From: Desulfosporosinus acididurans
Lineage (GTDB): Bacteria > Bacillota > Desulfitobacteriia > Desulfitobacteriales > Desulfitobacteriaceae
DNA length: 64,000 nucleotides
Direction: 5' to 3'
NCBI RefSeq assembly: GCF_001029285.1
Contig: NZ_LDZY01000009.1
Location: forward strand, 1 to 64,000
The translations under genes were made by a program, and so were the position numbers. Position 1 is the stretch's first letter. Each line of letters starts with the position of its first letter. Of this stretch, positions 44,062 to 53,628 are shown piece by piece. The notes below the pieces were generated by a model. It ran no database searches. It was not told the origin of the DNA and saw only the letters and a list, made by a program, of their open reading frames with translations.

Positions 44062-45309
44062 ATGGCTTATAAGAGTATTCTGGTGGTTGGAGGGGGAATC
44101 AGCGGACTTACCGCCGCTGTAGAAGCTTCCGAAGCAGGAAGTGAGGTCTATCTGGTCGAAGAGAAATCTTATCTCGGTGGCCGAGTAGCCCAGATGAACC
44201 AGTATTTTCCTAAGTTATGCCCTCCGAACTGCGGATTAGAGATTAACTTCCGCAGAATAAAACAGAATCCGAGGATCAAGTTTTTCACATTGTCAGAGAT
44301 CGAATCCATTGAAGGAGAAGAAGGAGATTTCACCGTTACGGTAACCGCGAAACCGCGTTATGTAAATCAGAACTGCACGGCATGCGGGAAATGCACGGAG
44401 GTATGTCCGGCAGAGAGGTCCAACGAGTTCAACTATGGCATGGATAAAACGAAAGCAATTTATAGAGCCCATGCTTTTGCGTTTCCAATGAAGTACGTTC
44501 TTGACCGGGAAGCATGCCTGGGAGCAGAATGTGGGAAGTGTGTCAGCGTTTGTGAGTACGGTGCTATTGAACTGGATATGGAACCGAAAAGTTTCAAACT
44601 CAATGTAGGTTCCATCGTTTGGGCAACAGGCTGGGAGCCGTATGATGCCACGAAGATCTCCTATTACGGCTATGGCCGACATCAAAATGTGCTAACGAAC
44701 GTTATGCTGGAGCGCATGGCTGCACATAACGGACCAACCGGCGGAAAAATTGTCCGGCCATCTGACGGCAAAGAAGTAAAGACGATCGCCTTCGTACAAT
44801 GCGCGGGATCACGGGATGAAAATCATCTGGCGTATTGTTCCGGCATTTGCTGCATGGCCTCATTAAAACAAGCAACATACGTCTTAAAACAAGCTCCGGA
44901 TGCTAAGGTATCGATGTTTTACATTGATGTACGGGCGATGGGGAAATATGAAGACTTTTATAACAACGTTAAAGATAAGATCAACCTCATTAAAGGCAAA
45001 GTTGGGGAGATCTCGGAAGATGCCGAGACAAAAGATCTGATCGTCCAAGTGGAGAATCAAGAGACCGGAGAAATCATGAGAGAACGAGTGGACATGGTGG
45101 TCTTGGCCACAGGGATGGTGCCGTCCACAGCAGGATCAAAAGTACCGGCTGGTATAGTGTATGATGAGGATGGATTTATTGCTTCTGAAACAGGGAAACC
45201 GGGGATATACGGCGCAGGAAGCGTGAAGAAACCCTTGGATGTAGCCTCATCGGCAAAAGATGCTACAGCTGCAGCACTAAAAGCTCTACAATCTACGGTG
45301 AGGAGGTAG
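44062..45309 (+). CDS. qmoA: QmoA-like HdrA-family flavoprotein, copy 1
   Basis: FAD protein of 415 residues related to HdrA. The N-terminal FAD motif VVGGGISGLTAAVEASEAG and YLGGRVAQMNQYFPKLCPP are typical, followed by a 4Fe-4S-like group CTACGKCTEVCPAE and CLGAECGKCVSVCEYG. It forms the core of the complex that carries electrons to APS reductase. ATG at 44062 follows GGGAGG by about 7 bases; in-frame sequence upstream differs between the two copies, which supports this start. Confidence 0.92.
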   Translation: MAYKSILVVGGGISGLTAAVEASEAGSEVYLVEEKSYLGGRVAQMNQYFPKLCPPNCGLEINFRRIKQNPRIKFFTLSEIESIEGEEGDFTVTVTAKPRYVNQNCTACGKCTEVCPAERSNEFNYGMDKTKAIYRAHAFAFPMKYVLDREACLGAECGKCVSVCEYGAIELDMEPKSFKLNVGSIVWATGWEPYDATKISYYGYGRHQNVLTNVMLERMAAHNGPTGGKIVRPSDGKEVKTIAFVQCAGSRDENHLAYCSGICCMASLKQATYVLKQAPDAKVSMFYIDVRAMGKYEDFYNNVKDKINLIKGKVGEISEDAETKDLIVQVENQETGEIMRERVDMVVLATGMVPSTAGSKVPAGIVYDEDGFIASETGKPGIYGAGSVKKPLDVASSAKDATAAALKALQSTVRR

Positions 45310-45313
45310 CTCA

Positions 45314-47530
45314 ATGGATAAAAAGACAGGGGTATATATCTGCAGCGGCTGTGGAATTGGAGACGCCTTAGACATAGCAGCTTTGTCCAAGGTTGCCACC
45401 AAAGAAAGTAAAGTACCCGTATGTAAGACCCACGCATTTTTGTGCGGAGCAGAAGGCGTGGCGCAAATTAAAAGTGACATCGAAAACGAAGGGGTAAACA
45501 CGGTGGTCATCGCCGGATGTTCCTCACGCGTAAATTATGATGTCTTTGACTTTGGACCTTCAGTTATCTTGGAACGTGCCAATATACGGGAGCAAGTCAT
45601 TTGGTGTCATCCGGCAGAGGATGAAGACACGCAAATGATGGCAGAAGACAACCTGCGGATGAGTCTGGCCAAAGCAGGACATATTGAAATTCCCGAAGGA
45701 TACCATGGTGAAAACATGGTTAAGACCATTCTCGTCGTAGGCGGCGGACTGACAGGGATCACGGCAGCAATTGAAGGAGCAAAAGCCGGGTACAAGACGG
45801 TTCTCGTGGAGAAGAGTCCGGTGCTGGGCGGCTGGATGAACAATCTGTTCAAACAAGCCCCCTTAAAAGCTCCCTACAGCGATCCGGAAGAGGTAGACAT
45901 CGCAGTTCGGATCCAAGAAGTAGAAGCCAATCCGGATGTCACAGTCTATACAAGTGCAGAAATTAAAGAGATCGCCGGGGCGCCTGGAATGTTTGATGTC
46001 AAGATCGAACAGAATGGCCAGGAAATTAATGAACGAATCGGGTCAGTTGTGCTGGCCACCGGTGCCGTACCCTATGACGCATCGAAATTAGAGCACTTGG
46101 GCTATGGCAAATATGCTAACGTCATAACCAGTCAAGCCTTCGAAGAACTGGCGAAGAACGGAAAGATCGTACGCCCGGGAGACGGCAAAGAAGTACAAAG
46201 CATCGCCTTCCTGCAATGTGCAGGGTCACGGGATGCTGAGCACCTGCCGTATTGCTCGTCTGTATGTTGTGTAGAATCCTTGAAACAAGCAACCTACCTG
46301 AAAGAGCAAAACCCAGAAGCCGCGATCTACGTTTTCCATAAAGATATCCGAACTCCCGGACAATATGAAAAGCTGTACAAACGGGTTCAGAAAGATGGAG
46401 CCGTTTTCGTACGAGGCGATGTGACGGGGATCACAGAAGACGACGATAAGAACCTGCTCATCGAAGCAGCCGACGTTCTCACCGGCGCAACCATTGGAAC
46501 AGAAGGTGTAGACTTAGTTGTCTTAGCCACAGGGATGGTACCGACGACAGCGTTCGGAGAAAGCTTAGACGCGAAGAGCGAAAACGAAGAAAAAGAAGAG
46601 AAACCACAAGGTGACACGATTATACGGTCGAACCTCTTAAACCTGGCGTATCGCCAAGGACCAGAGATGCCGACATTAAAATATGGATTTTCGGATTCCC
46701 ACTTTGTATGTTTCCCATATGAAACACGACGAACAGGGATTTATGCAGCAGGAAGTGTAAGAGCACCGATGGATGCGCTGTCAAGCATCGAAGATGCGAC
46801 AGGAGCAGCCATGAAAGCCATCCAATGCATAGAATTGAGCGAACTCGGTTCTGCAGTGCATCCCAGAGTGGGGGATCTGTCCTTCCCGAGTTTTGCGATG
46901 CAGCGTTGTACGCAATGTAAACGTTGTACCGTGGAATGTCCGTTCGGAGCGATCAACGAAGATGATAAATTCAATCCGCTGCCGAATCCAACCCGTTGCC
47001 GACGGTGCGGAATCTGTATGGGAGCCTGCCCGGAACGGATCATATCCTTCAAAAACTACTCCGTGCCGATGATCGGCAACATGATCAAAGCCATCGAAGT
47101 TCCGGAAGAGGATGAAGAAAAACCAAGAATTGTGGTATTTGCCTGTGAAAATGATGCCATACCGTGCTTAGACATGGCGGGAATCAATCGCCTAAGTTAC
47201 AACGCTTGGGTACGGGTGATACCGGTAAGATGCTTAGGTTCCATGAGCCTGGTGTGGATCGCGGATACGTTATCCAAAGGAATTGATGGCATACTTCTCC
47301 TCGGATGTAAGCATGGTGATGATTACCAATGCCACTTCATCAAAGGAAGTGAATTGGCAGAAACCCGACTCTCCAAAGTGGCAGAAACGTTAGACCGATT
47401 GTCCTTAGAGTCGGAACGCGTACGGATGGAACAAGTATCCATTATGGATTACGATCAAATACCAGGAATTTTGGACGGCTTTGCCGAGAGACTAGAAGAA
47501 CTGGGTCCTAACCCCTATAAAGGGTTCTAA
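45314..47530 (+). CDS. qmoB: QmoB-like HdrA/MvhD fusion, copy 1
   Basis: Protein of 738 residues. The N-terminal part has cysteines (YICSGCGIGDALD, GCSSRVNYDVF), then an FAD domain (VVGGGLTGITAAIEGAKAG), two 4Fe-4S clusters (CTQCKRCTVECPFG, CRRCGICMGACPE) and a C-terminal MvhD-like domain (VFACENDAIPCLD, VRCLGSM, GCKHGDDYQC). This is the QmoB layout. The start is 4 bases after the qmoA stop with AGGAGG before it. Confidence 0.92.
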   Translation: MDKKTGVYICSGCGIGDALDIAALSKVATKESKVPVCKTHAFLCGAEGVAQIKSDIENEGVNTVVIAGCSSRVNYDVFDFGPSVILERANIREQVIWCHPAEDEDTQMMAEDNLRMSLAKAGHIEIPEGYHGENMVKTILVVGGGLTGITAAIEGAKAGYKTVLVEKSPVLGGWMNNLFKQAPLKAPYSDPEEVDIAVRIQEVEANPDVTVYTSAEIKEIAGAPGMFDVKIEQNGQEINERIGSVVLATGAVPYDASKLEHLGYGKYANVITSQAFEELAKNGKIVRPGDGKEVQSIAFLQCAGSRDAEHLPYCSSVCCVESLKQATYLKEQNPEAAIYVFHKDIRTPGQYEKLYKRVQKDGAVFVRGDVTGITEDDDKNLLIEAADVLTGATIGTEGVDLVVLATGMVPTTAFGESLDAKSENEEKEEKPQGDTIIRSNLLNLAYRQGPEMPTLKYGFSDSHFVCFPYETRRTGIYAAGSVRAPMDALSSIEDATGAAMKAIQCIELSELGSAVHPRVGDLSFPSFAMQRCTQCKRCTVECPFGAINEDDKFNPLPNPTRCRRCGICMGACPERIISFKNYSVPMIGNMIKAIEVPEEDEEKPRIVVFACENDAIPCLDMAGINRLSYNAWVRVIPVRCLGSMSLVWIADTLSKGIDGILLLGCKHGDDYQCHFIKGSELAETRLSKVAETLDRLSLESERVRMEQVSIMDYDQIPGILDGFAERLEELGPNPYKGF

Positions 47531-47557
47531 GTCCTTGAATAGCAAAGGAGCATTAGT

Positions 47558-48727
47558 ATGGAAGAAATAAAAAGTGTATCTCTGGAGATGAAAGATTATA
47601 TTGTTTCTTCAGGGGCGGAGACGCTCAGCTGGTGTATGCAATGCGGACTCTGCACCAACCTTTGTCCTTGGCGGTTAGTCCCCGGAGAAGTAAGCGAAGC
47701 ATTTAACATTCGGAAAATGCAGCGCTTGGGACAATTGGGATTAGAAGGATTTGAAGACGAAGAAATATTGTTTGCCTGCGCAACCTGCGGGATGTGCCAA
47801 TCTAATTGCCCGCGAAAAGTTGAGATCATCAACAATGTACGGTCAATGCGAAACACGACAGTAGGTGCAGGATTTTTGCCGGCGCACCTGCGGCCGATTG
47901 CCGGAAGCATTCATGCTAACGGAAATCCATGGTCAGGAGAGAAAGAAAAGCGTGCGGAATGGCAAGAAGGATTGGATATACCGGCCTTTAGTGAGGATAC
48001 AGAATACTTGCTGTATGTTTGCTGCACGTCCTGCTACGATACCCGAAGCAAAAAGATTGCCAAAAGCATCGTAAGCTTGTTAAAAGAAGCAGGGGTAAGC
48101 TTTGGAGTATTGACGGCGGAAGAAAACTGTTGTGGAGAGACAATCCGCAAACTGGGCGATGAGGAATTGTTCCAAAAGTTAGCGGAGTCCAATATAAAGT
48201 TGTTTAACAGTAAAGGGGTCAAAAAGATCATAACGACATCGCCGCACTGCCTATATGCCTTTAAGAAGGATTATCCAGACTACGGCGGCGAGTATGAAGT
48301 CGTGCATTATTCAGAAGTGCTAAGTAAGCTGATGAAAGAAGGAAAATTAACCTTCAAGGGAGAAGTAGGGAAGAAAGTAACATTCCATGATCCCTGTTAC
48401 TTAGGACGACATAATGAAGTGTACGATGCTCCACGTGAACTAATCCAAGCGATCCCAGGAGTAGAATTCGTGGAACTGGAGAGAAACAAGAGCAAAAGCC
48501 TCTGCTGTGCAGGCGGAGGAGGAAGAGTCTGGGCAGAAGTGCCAATGGGCCAGCGCTTTGGAGAACTGAGAATAACCGATGCGGTGGAAAAACAGGCTGA
48601 TGTCTTGGTAACAGCGTGTCCCTATTGCATCCTGATGCTTGACGATGCCTGCGCAGGACTGGAAAAGAATGATGTCTTGGAAGTTATGGAAATGTCCGAA
48701 CTCCTTTGTTCAGCTAGCAAGCCTTAA
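47558..48727 (+). CDS. Soluble HdrC-HdrB-like protein in the qmo cluster, copy 1
   Basis: Iron-sulfur protein of 389 residues with no membrane segment. Two 4Fe-4S motifs (CMQCGLCTNLCPW, CATCGMCQSNCPR) make an HdrC-like part; two CCG domains follow (VCCTSC ... ENCCGE ... SPHC; HDPCYLGR ... SLCCAGGGG ... TACPYC), the HdrB-like part. True QmoC has an HdrC part plus a cytochrome b membrane part, which is missing here. Gram-positive sulfate reducers are known to replace QmoC with Hdr-type proteins. How the complex reaches menaquinone is therefore open. Confidence 0.88.
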   Translation: MEEIKSVSLEMKDYIVSSGAETLSWCMQCGLCTNLCPWRLVPGEVSEAFNIRKMQRLGQLGLEGFEDEEILFACATCGMCQSNCPRKVEIINNVRSMRNTTVGAGFLPAHLRPIAGSIHANGNPWSGEKEKRAEWQEGLDIPAFSEDTEYLLYVCCTSCYDTRSKKIAKSIVSLLKEAGVSFGVLTAEENCCGETIRKLGDEELFQKLAESNIKLFNSKGVKKIITTSPHCLYAFKKDYPDYGGEYEVVHYSEVLSKLMKEGKLTFKGEVGKKVTFHDPCYLGRHNEVYDAPRELIQAIPGVEFVELERNKSKSLCCAGGGGRVWAEVPMGQRFGELRITDAVEKQADVLVTACPYCILMLDDACAGLEKNDVLEVMEMSELLCSASKP

Positions 48728-48831
48728 TATCTCGTAGGTGATGCCATTTCCCCATATAGGGGAGGTGTCCAATATATACAATTATACCCAATAAGCCGTT
48801 GACAAAATAGGAAAAGTTAGGAGGAGAAAGC

Positions 48832-49605
48832 ATGAACATCATCGTTTGCATCAAACAAACATTTGATACCGAGGCTAAAATTGTTCTTGATGGTAATGGC
48901 AAAATCGATCCCAACGGGGTCAACCTAATTATTAATCCTTACGATGAGTACGCTATTGAAGAGGGAATTCGTCTGAAGGAGAAATTTGGTGGCGATGTTA
49001 CGATCGTTACTATGGGAGGTCCGCGTGCTCAAGAGGCTGTTCGTACAGCTTTGGCAATGGGGGCTGATAAAGGTGTCGTCGTGAATGATCCTATTTTAGA
49101 GGGTACGGATGAATGGGCTAATGCAGAAATTCTTGCTAAAGCAGTAGCACAACTCCCTTATGATATCATCTTATCCGGCCGTATTGCCATTGATGACGGA
49201 GCAAGTCAAATTAGCGTACGTTTAGCAGAAGCCTTAAATATTCCTTCGGTAACCAGCGTTCTTAAGCTTGAAGTTGCTGGAACTCAAGTTACTGCAACCC
49301 GTGAAATTGACGGCGGAACAGAAACCATTGAAGTTGCATTACCTGCTGTATTCACAGCCCAAAAAGGCCTCAATGAACCCCGTTATCCATCCGTAGCTGG
49401 AATCATGAAGGCTAAAAAGAAACCTTTAAAATCAATGGCTGTTGCTGACCTCGGGTTAGCTGCCGGCGACTTAGCATCTAAAATGAGTGTTCAGAAATAC
49501 ACCTTGCCTACTGCTCGCCAAGCAGGACAAAAGATCCCTGGAGATGCACCTCAAGCCGCCAAAGAATTAGCACGACTATTGCATGAAGAAGCTAAAGTTC
49601 TGTAG
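48832..49605 (+). CDS. etfB: Electron transfer flavoprotein beta subunit
   Basis: EtfB/FixA-type subunit of 257 residues (MNIIVCIKQTFDTEAKI, NPYDEYAIEEGIRLKEKFGG, ISGRIAIDDGASQ-like AMP-binding region, AVFTAQKGLNEPRYPS). It binds AMP or FAD together with EtfA and takes electrons from acyl-CoA or similar dehydrogenases. AGGAGGAG lies 8 bases before the start. It begins an etfB-etfA-membrane oxidoreductase operon between the two qmo copies. Confidence 0.93.
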   Translation: MNIIVCIKQTFDTEAKIVLDGNGKIDPNGVNLIINPYDEYAIEEGIRLKEKFGGDVTIVTMGGPRAQEAVRTALAMGADKGVVVNDPILEGTDEWANAEILAKAVAQLPYDIILSGRIAIDDGASQISVRLAEALNIPSVTSVLKLEVAGTQVTATREIDGGTETIEVALPAVFTAQKGLNEPRYPSVAGIMKAKKKPLKSMAVADLGLAAGDLASKMSVQKYTLPTARQAGQKIPGDAPQAAKELARLLHEEAKVL

Positions 49606-49619
49606 AAGGAGGAATAAAC

Positions 49620-50609
49620 ATGGCAAAAGGAATATGGGTTGTTGTTGAACAACGCGAACAACAAATTCGTAAAGTTTCATTAGAACTTCTTGGACAAGGA
49701 CGGAAAATGGCCGATGAGACTGGCGAACCCTTAGTCGCTGTTGTACTTGGTCAAGGAATAGAAGGACTTGCACAAACTCTTGCTGCTAATGGAGCAGACA
49801 AAGTTATCGTTGTTGAAAATGAGAAATTGGCAGAGTATACAACAGGTGCCTATACTTCGGCATTGAACCAATTGATTCGTAAAGAGGAACCACAAGCTGT
49901 CCTTATGGGTAATACAGCTGTTGGAAAGGACCTCGCTCCTCGTTTAGCTCAACGTTTAGGTGTTGGTCTTGCTTCTGACTGCACGGGTATTGAACTCGAT
50001 GCCAGCAGCTTCATGACCTTCAAACGTCCTATTTATGCTGGTAAAGCCTTTGAATATCTTGCTTCCAGCGTTCGTCCTATCCTGGCTACAATTCGTCCCA
50101 ATACGTTTAACTTGCCTGCCGCTGATGATTCCCGCAAGGCAGACGTTGTTAAAGAAAGTGCGGAAATTGATGCAGCGGATTTACGCGCAATCCTTAAAGA
50201 AGTTGCTATTGCCGCTTCTAAACGTCCTGAATTAACTGAAGCTAACATCATTGTTTCTGGTGGACGCGGCATGAAAGGCCCTGAAAACTATGTTATCTTA
50301 GAAAACCTGGCTGATGTTATTGGCGCAGCAGTTGGTGCATCACGCGCCGCTGTTGATGCAGGTTGGAGAGAGCAAAAGTTCCAAGTTGGACAAACAGGTA
50401 AAACTGTTGCTCCTACCCTCTATATCGCCTGTGGGATTTCTGGAGCTATCCAGCACCTTGCAGGAATGGGTTCTTCTAAATTTATTGTTGCAATCAATAA
50501 AGATCCTGAAGCTAATATTTTCAACGTTGCAGACTATGGAATTGTTGGCGATCTCTTCGAAGTAGTTCCAGTTCTGACCGAAGAATTTAAAAAGATTGTT
50601 AGTGCTTAA
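49620..50609 (+). CDS. etfA: Electron transfer flavoprotein alpha subunit
   Basis: EtfA/FixB-type subunit of 329 residues. The C-terminal FAD domain shows [45 protein letters not shown] and [20 protein letters not shown]. It pairs with EtfB, whose gene ends 14 bases upstream. No extra ferredoxin domain is present, so it is not of the large bifurcating CarE kind. Confidence 0.94.
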   Translation: MAKGIWVVVEQREQQIRKVSLELLGQGRKMADETGEPLVAVVLGQGIEGLAQTLAANGADKVIVVENEKLAEYTTGAYTSALNQLIRKEEPQAVLMGNTAVGKDLAPRLAQRLGVGLASDCTGIELDASSFMTFKRPIYAGKAFEYLASSVRPILATIRPNTFNLPAADDSRKADVVKESAEIDAADLRAILKEVAIAASKRPELTEANIIVSGGRGMKGPENYVILENLADVIGAAVGASRAAVDAGWREQKFQVGQTGKTVAPTLYIACGISGAIQHLAGMGSSKFIVAINKDPEANIFNVADYGIVGDLFEVVPVLTEEFKKIVSA

Positions 50610-50677
50610 CAACATGTTATTGCTTTAATGATTGTTCTAGGATTTAATGTTGATATTTGATAATTGAATAAATATAA

Positions 50678-50713
50678 TTTAGCGGAGCGCCTCCATAAAG
50701 GTGCTTCGCTAAA
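50678..50713 (+). other. 15-bp hairpin between etfA and the membrane oxidoreductase gene
   Basis: TTTAGCGGAGCGCCT pairs with AGGTGCTTCGCTAAA, with two G-T pairs, around a 6-base loop. No T-run follows. It sits 20 bases before the next start codon and may adjust expression or mRNA stability within the operon. Confidence 0.5.
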
Positions 50714-50732
50714 TGAATAAGGAGAGATGAGA

Positions 50733-52772
50733 ATGGCCACACGTCAAGTGTATTGGAACATTGAAGGAGAGCATTGGCTTTATTTATTCTTCATCATTGC
50801 ACTGATTTTCTTCGGTTACGGAGTGTACAAACGTTTGTCACTTTGGAAATCGGGAAAACCTGAGAATCGCTGGAAAGACGTATGGCAAGGCATAAAAGAT
50901 ATTCTTGTATATGGATTCGGTCATAAACGAATCCTTAAAGATTCTTATCCGGGTATTATGCACTTTTGCATTTTTTGGGGATTTGTATTTTTAGCGTTTG
51001 CTACTGCTATGATTACACTTCAAGCAGACTTTGGCTTACATATCTTCCATGGATGGCTATATTTGTTCATTAAATTGACAGCTAATCTTTTTGGTTTGTT
51101 AGCAATCCTGGGAATCATAACAGCAGCCTTTCGCCGGTATATACAAAGACCGGATCGCCTAGATAATAAAACTGATGATGCAATTACTCTAGCTTTAATA
51201 TTTGCAATTCTTTTAACGGGCTTTGTAATTGAAGGAGTCCGTATCGCTGCAACACCTGATCCTTGGGCCGGATGGGGATTTATAGGACAGTGGATATCTA
51301 TTCCTCTTAAAGCATCTCTCAACGAAGCACAATTACTCTCGCTGCACAGATTCCTGTGGTGGTTTCATCTTCTTTTAGCCATGACATTTATCGGGTATTT
51401 TCCATATTCAAAATTGTTTCATGTAATACTTGGTCCTTTGAATATGTTTTTCCGTCATCGGGGACCAATAGGCATTCCTGAACTTATCGATTTTGAAGAT
51501 GAAAATCTTGAAACATTTGGAAAAAGTCAACTGCGTGAGTTTAGCTGGAAAGCTCTGTTTAATACTGATGCTTGCTTGCGTTGCGGACGTTGTCAGGATA
51601 ATTGTCCTGCTTATTTAAGCGGGAAACATTTGAGTCCCAAAAGGATAATTCAAGATATGCGCATTCTAATGGAAGAAACAGGTGAAGCTCTTAAGGCGTC
51701 TCAAAAATTGGCTCTGTCAAAGCAAAGTGCCGATTTGGAAAGTGCTGCAGCTGAAGAGCCTGTCGAACTTCCTGTACCAGCTCTCATTGGTGAAGTTATT
51801 CCTGAAGAAGACTTGTGGTCCTGTACAACGTGTCGTTCTTGTGAACAACAATGCCCTGTTTTCGTTGAACATGTTGACAAAACTATAGACATGCGGCGAA
51901 ATTTAGTTCTTATGGAAACTCGATTCCCGGCTGAAGCACAGTTAGCCTTCAGAAATATGGAGAACAATGGTAACCCATGGGGGATTGGCTGGACGACTCG
52001 TGCTGATTTCATCAAGGGATTAGGAGTGAAGACCTTCGAAGAAGATCCTAGTGCTGAATATTTATATTGGCCCGGATGTTCAGGAGCATTTGATGCACGT
52101 AATCAAAAAGTTTCTGCAGCACTCGTGAAGTTACTCCAAGCTGCTGGTGTTCATTTCGCAATTTTAGGCAACGATGAAAAGTGTTGTGGTGACTCAGCTC
52201 GTAAACTTGGAAATGAATATTTGTTTTATTCTTTAGCTTCGGAAAACATTGAGGTTATGAAGGGCTATGGAATCAAGAAAATTATAACTCAATGCCCGCA
52301 TTGCTTTAATATTCTAAAGAATGAGTATCCACAATTAGGCGGAGACTACGAAGTCATTCATCATTCGGTCTTTTTACTGGAGCTTGCTAAAGCCGGAAAA
52401 CTTAAATTTAAAAATATTGCTGGGAAATCTATTACCTATCATGATTCTTGCTATTTGGGACGTTACAATCAGATCTATAACCAACCGCGAGAGTTGCTCA
52501 AAATGGTGGGTCTGGAAATCAAGGAAATGTCTCATACCGGTGAAAAGAGTTTTTGCTGCGGTGCTGGCGGCGGACGTATGTGGCTTGAGGAACACGAAGG
52601 AGAACGCATTAATGTCATGCGTACCGATGAAGCAATCGCTGTTAAAACTGATTATGTAGGTACTGCTTGCCCATTCTGTTTAACCATGATTGTTGATGGA
52701 ATTGCTATGCGTGAAGTCGGAGAAGAATTAACAGCTTTAGATATTTCAGAAATTTTAGAAATGGTCATTTAA
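50733..52772 (+). CDS. Membrane Etf:menaquinone oxidoreductase-like protein (NarI/HdrC/HdrB fusion)
   Basis: Protein of about 679 residues. Residues 15-245 hold five or six membrane helices like NarI cytochrome b; then two 4Fe-4S motifs (CLRCGRCQDNCPAY, CTTCRSCEQQCPVF) and two CCG domains (WPGCSGAF ... EKCCGD ... CPHC; HDSCYLGR ... SFCCGAGGG ... TACPFC). This is the layout of the Etf-linked menaquinone reductase often found next to etfBA. Its C-terminal half is closely similar to the soluble HdrCB-like protein of the qmo block. ATG at 50733 follows AAGGAGAG by 7 bases; an ATG at 50727 lies too close. Confidence 0.88.
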   Translation: MATRQVYWNIEGEHWLYLFFIIALIFFGYGVYKRLSLWKSGKPENRWKDVWQGIKDILVYGFGHKRILKDSYPGIMHFCIFWGFVFLAFATAMITLQADFGLHIFHGWLYLFIKLTANLFGLLAILGIITAAFRRYIQRPDRLDNKTDDAITLALIFAILLTGFVIEGVRIAATPDPWAGWGFIGQWISIPLKASLNEAQLLSLHRFLWWFHLLLAMTFIGYFPYSKLFHVILGPLNMFFRHRGPIGIPELIDFEDENLETFGKSQLREFSWKALFNTDACLRCGRCQDNCPAYLSGKHLSPKRIIQDMRILMEETGEALKASQKLALSKQSADLESAAAEEPVELPVPALIGEVIPEEDLWSCTTCRSCEQQCPVFVEHVDKTIDMRRNLVLMETRFPAEAQLAFRNMENNGNPWGIGWTTRADFIKGLGVKTFEEDPSAEYLYWPGCSGAFDARNQKVSAALVKLLQAAGVHFAILGNDEKCCGDSARKLGNEYLFYSLASENIEVMKGYGIKKIITQCPHCFNILKNEYPQLGGDYEVIHHSVFLLELAKAGKLKFKNIAGKSITYHDSCYLGRYNQIYNQPRELLKMVGLEIKEMSHTGEKSFCCGAGGGRMWLEEHEGERINVMRTDEAIAVKTDYVGTACPFCLTMIVDGIAMREVGEELTALDISEILEMVI

Positions 52773-52860
52773 ATTTAGAATTCAGAACATTTATTTTAAT
52801 CTGTACAGATAAAATATTCACCAAATATAAATAATTAATGATTACGTCTTGTTCATAAAA

Positions 52861-53076
52861 TTGAATTCAAAAATTGAATTCAAAATCGATTCAATAAATG
52901 ATTAAATACTTTAATCTAAGTTTTCTCTTAAATTAACTGGAGTTAATGTGGATTCTAGGGAGGGATGTGATTGTAAATAACCTTAAAAAAAATTTCTAAT
53001 AAATAATTCCAATATTCAAAATAGTACTTTGCCACTCATATTTTTATCGTTAATTATTATGTTTTTTAAAAAACAT
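52861..53076. promoter_or_regulatory. Cluster of palindromes upstream of aprBA copy 1
   Basis: Within the 362-base gap (52773-53134) lie TTGAATTCAA twice (52861-52870, 52874-52883), ATTAACtggaGTTAAT (52932-52947) and an 18-bp perfect palindrome ATGTTTTTTAAAAAACAT (53059-53076) about 59 bases before aprB. A weak TTGCCA-N17-AATTAT promoter (53029-53057) abuts the last one. No such array precedes aprBA copy 2. The sites may bind regulators; AT-rich palindromes also occur by chance. Confidence 0.35.
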
Positions 53077-53134
53077 TAACCAATTTATCTTTAAACTAAA
53101 TCATATTTACGTATTATTAAGGGAGGTTTAACAA

Positions 53135-53578
53135 ATGCCAAGTTTTGTAATTGCAGAAAAGTGTGACGGATGCAAAGGGCAGGATAAAACAGCTTGTATG
53201 TATGCATGCCCAAATGACCTGATGTTTTTAGACAAGGAAAGAATGAAAGCTGTAAATCTAGATCCTAGTCAATGCTGGGAGTGCTTGTGCTGTGTTAAAG
53301 CTTGCCCGCAGCAAGCTATGGACCTTCGTGGTTATGCAGATTTCGTTCCCCTCGGCGCTTCTTGTGTACCTCTCCGTGGTTCGGACAGCATCATGTGGAC
53401 TGTTAAATTCCGCAATGGCATGACTAAACGCTTTAAATTCCCCATCCGTACAACTGAAGAAGGCTCCGCTGTTCCTGATGGTGGTTTCGTTGAAGAAAAC
53501 ACTGATATCAACAGTTTAAATCTGTTCAGTGAACCGTCATCCTTGAAATTACCAGCTGTTTGGACCTATAAAAAATAA
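53135..53578 (+). CDS. aprB: APS reductase beta subunit, copy 1
   Basis: Iron-sulfur subunit of adenylylsulfate reductase, 147 residues. Clusters: CDGCKGQDKTACMYACP and CWECLCCVKACPQQAMD; the tail wraps around the alpha subunit. It hands electrons to the FAD of AprA. The start follows GGGAGG by about 9 bases. Compared with copy 2 (63037) it differs at many silent sites and in the last 25 residues. Confidence 0.95.
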   Translation: MPSFVIAEKCDGCKGQDKTACMYACPNDLMFLDKERMKAVNLDPSQCWECLCCVKACPQQAMDLRGYADFVPLGASCVPLRGSDSIMWTVKFRNGMTKRFKFPIRTTEEGSAVPDGGFVEENTDINSLNLFSEPSSLKLPAVWTYKK

Positions 53579-53628
53579 CTATTGAATTTGAATACTGGCG
53601 ATAAGAATAAATAGGGAGGTTAAAATCA

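Larger units (their letters stand above)
44051..48742 (+). repeat. 4.69-kb direct repeat, copy 1 (qmoA-qmoB-hdrCB-like)
   Basis: The block starting at GAGGTAAAAG (44051) and ending at CTCGTAGGTGAT (48742) reappears at 56902-61593 with a constant offset of 12851 bases. Reading both copies, every protein translation and every chance frame agrees, and spot-compared lines are the same base for base. The left border lies in the ribosome site of qmoA, the right border 15 bases after the stop of the third gene. Confidence 0.9.

Noticed and set aside
52961-52973. Purine-rich GGGAGGG before ATG in the aprB copy 1 leader as a small gene
   Set aside because: The ATG is followed at once by TGA, so nothing can be encoded.
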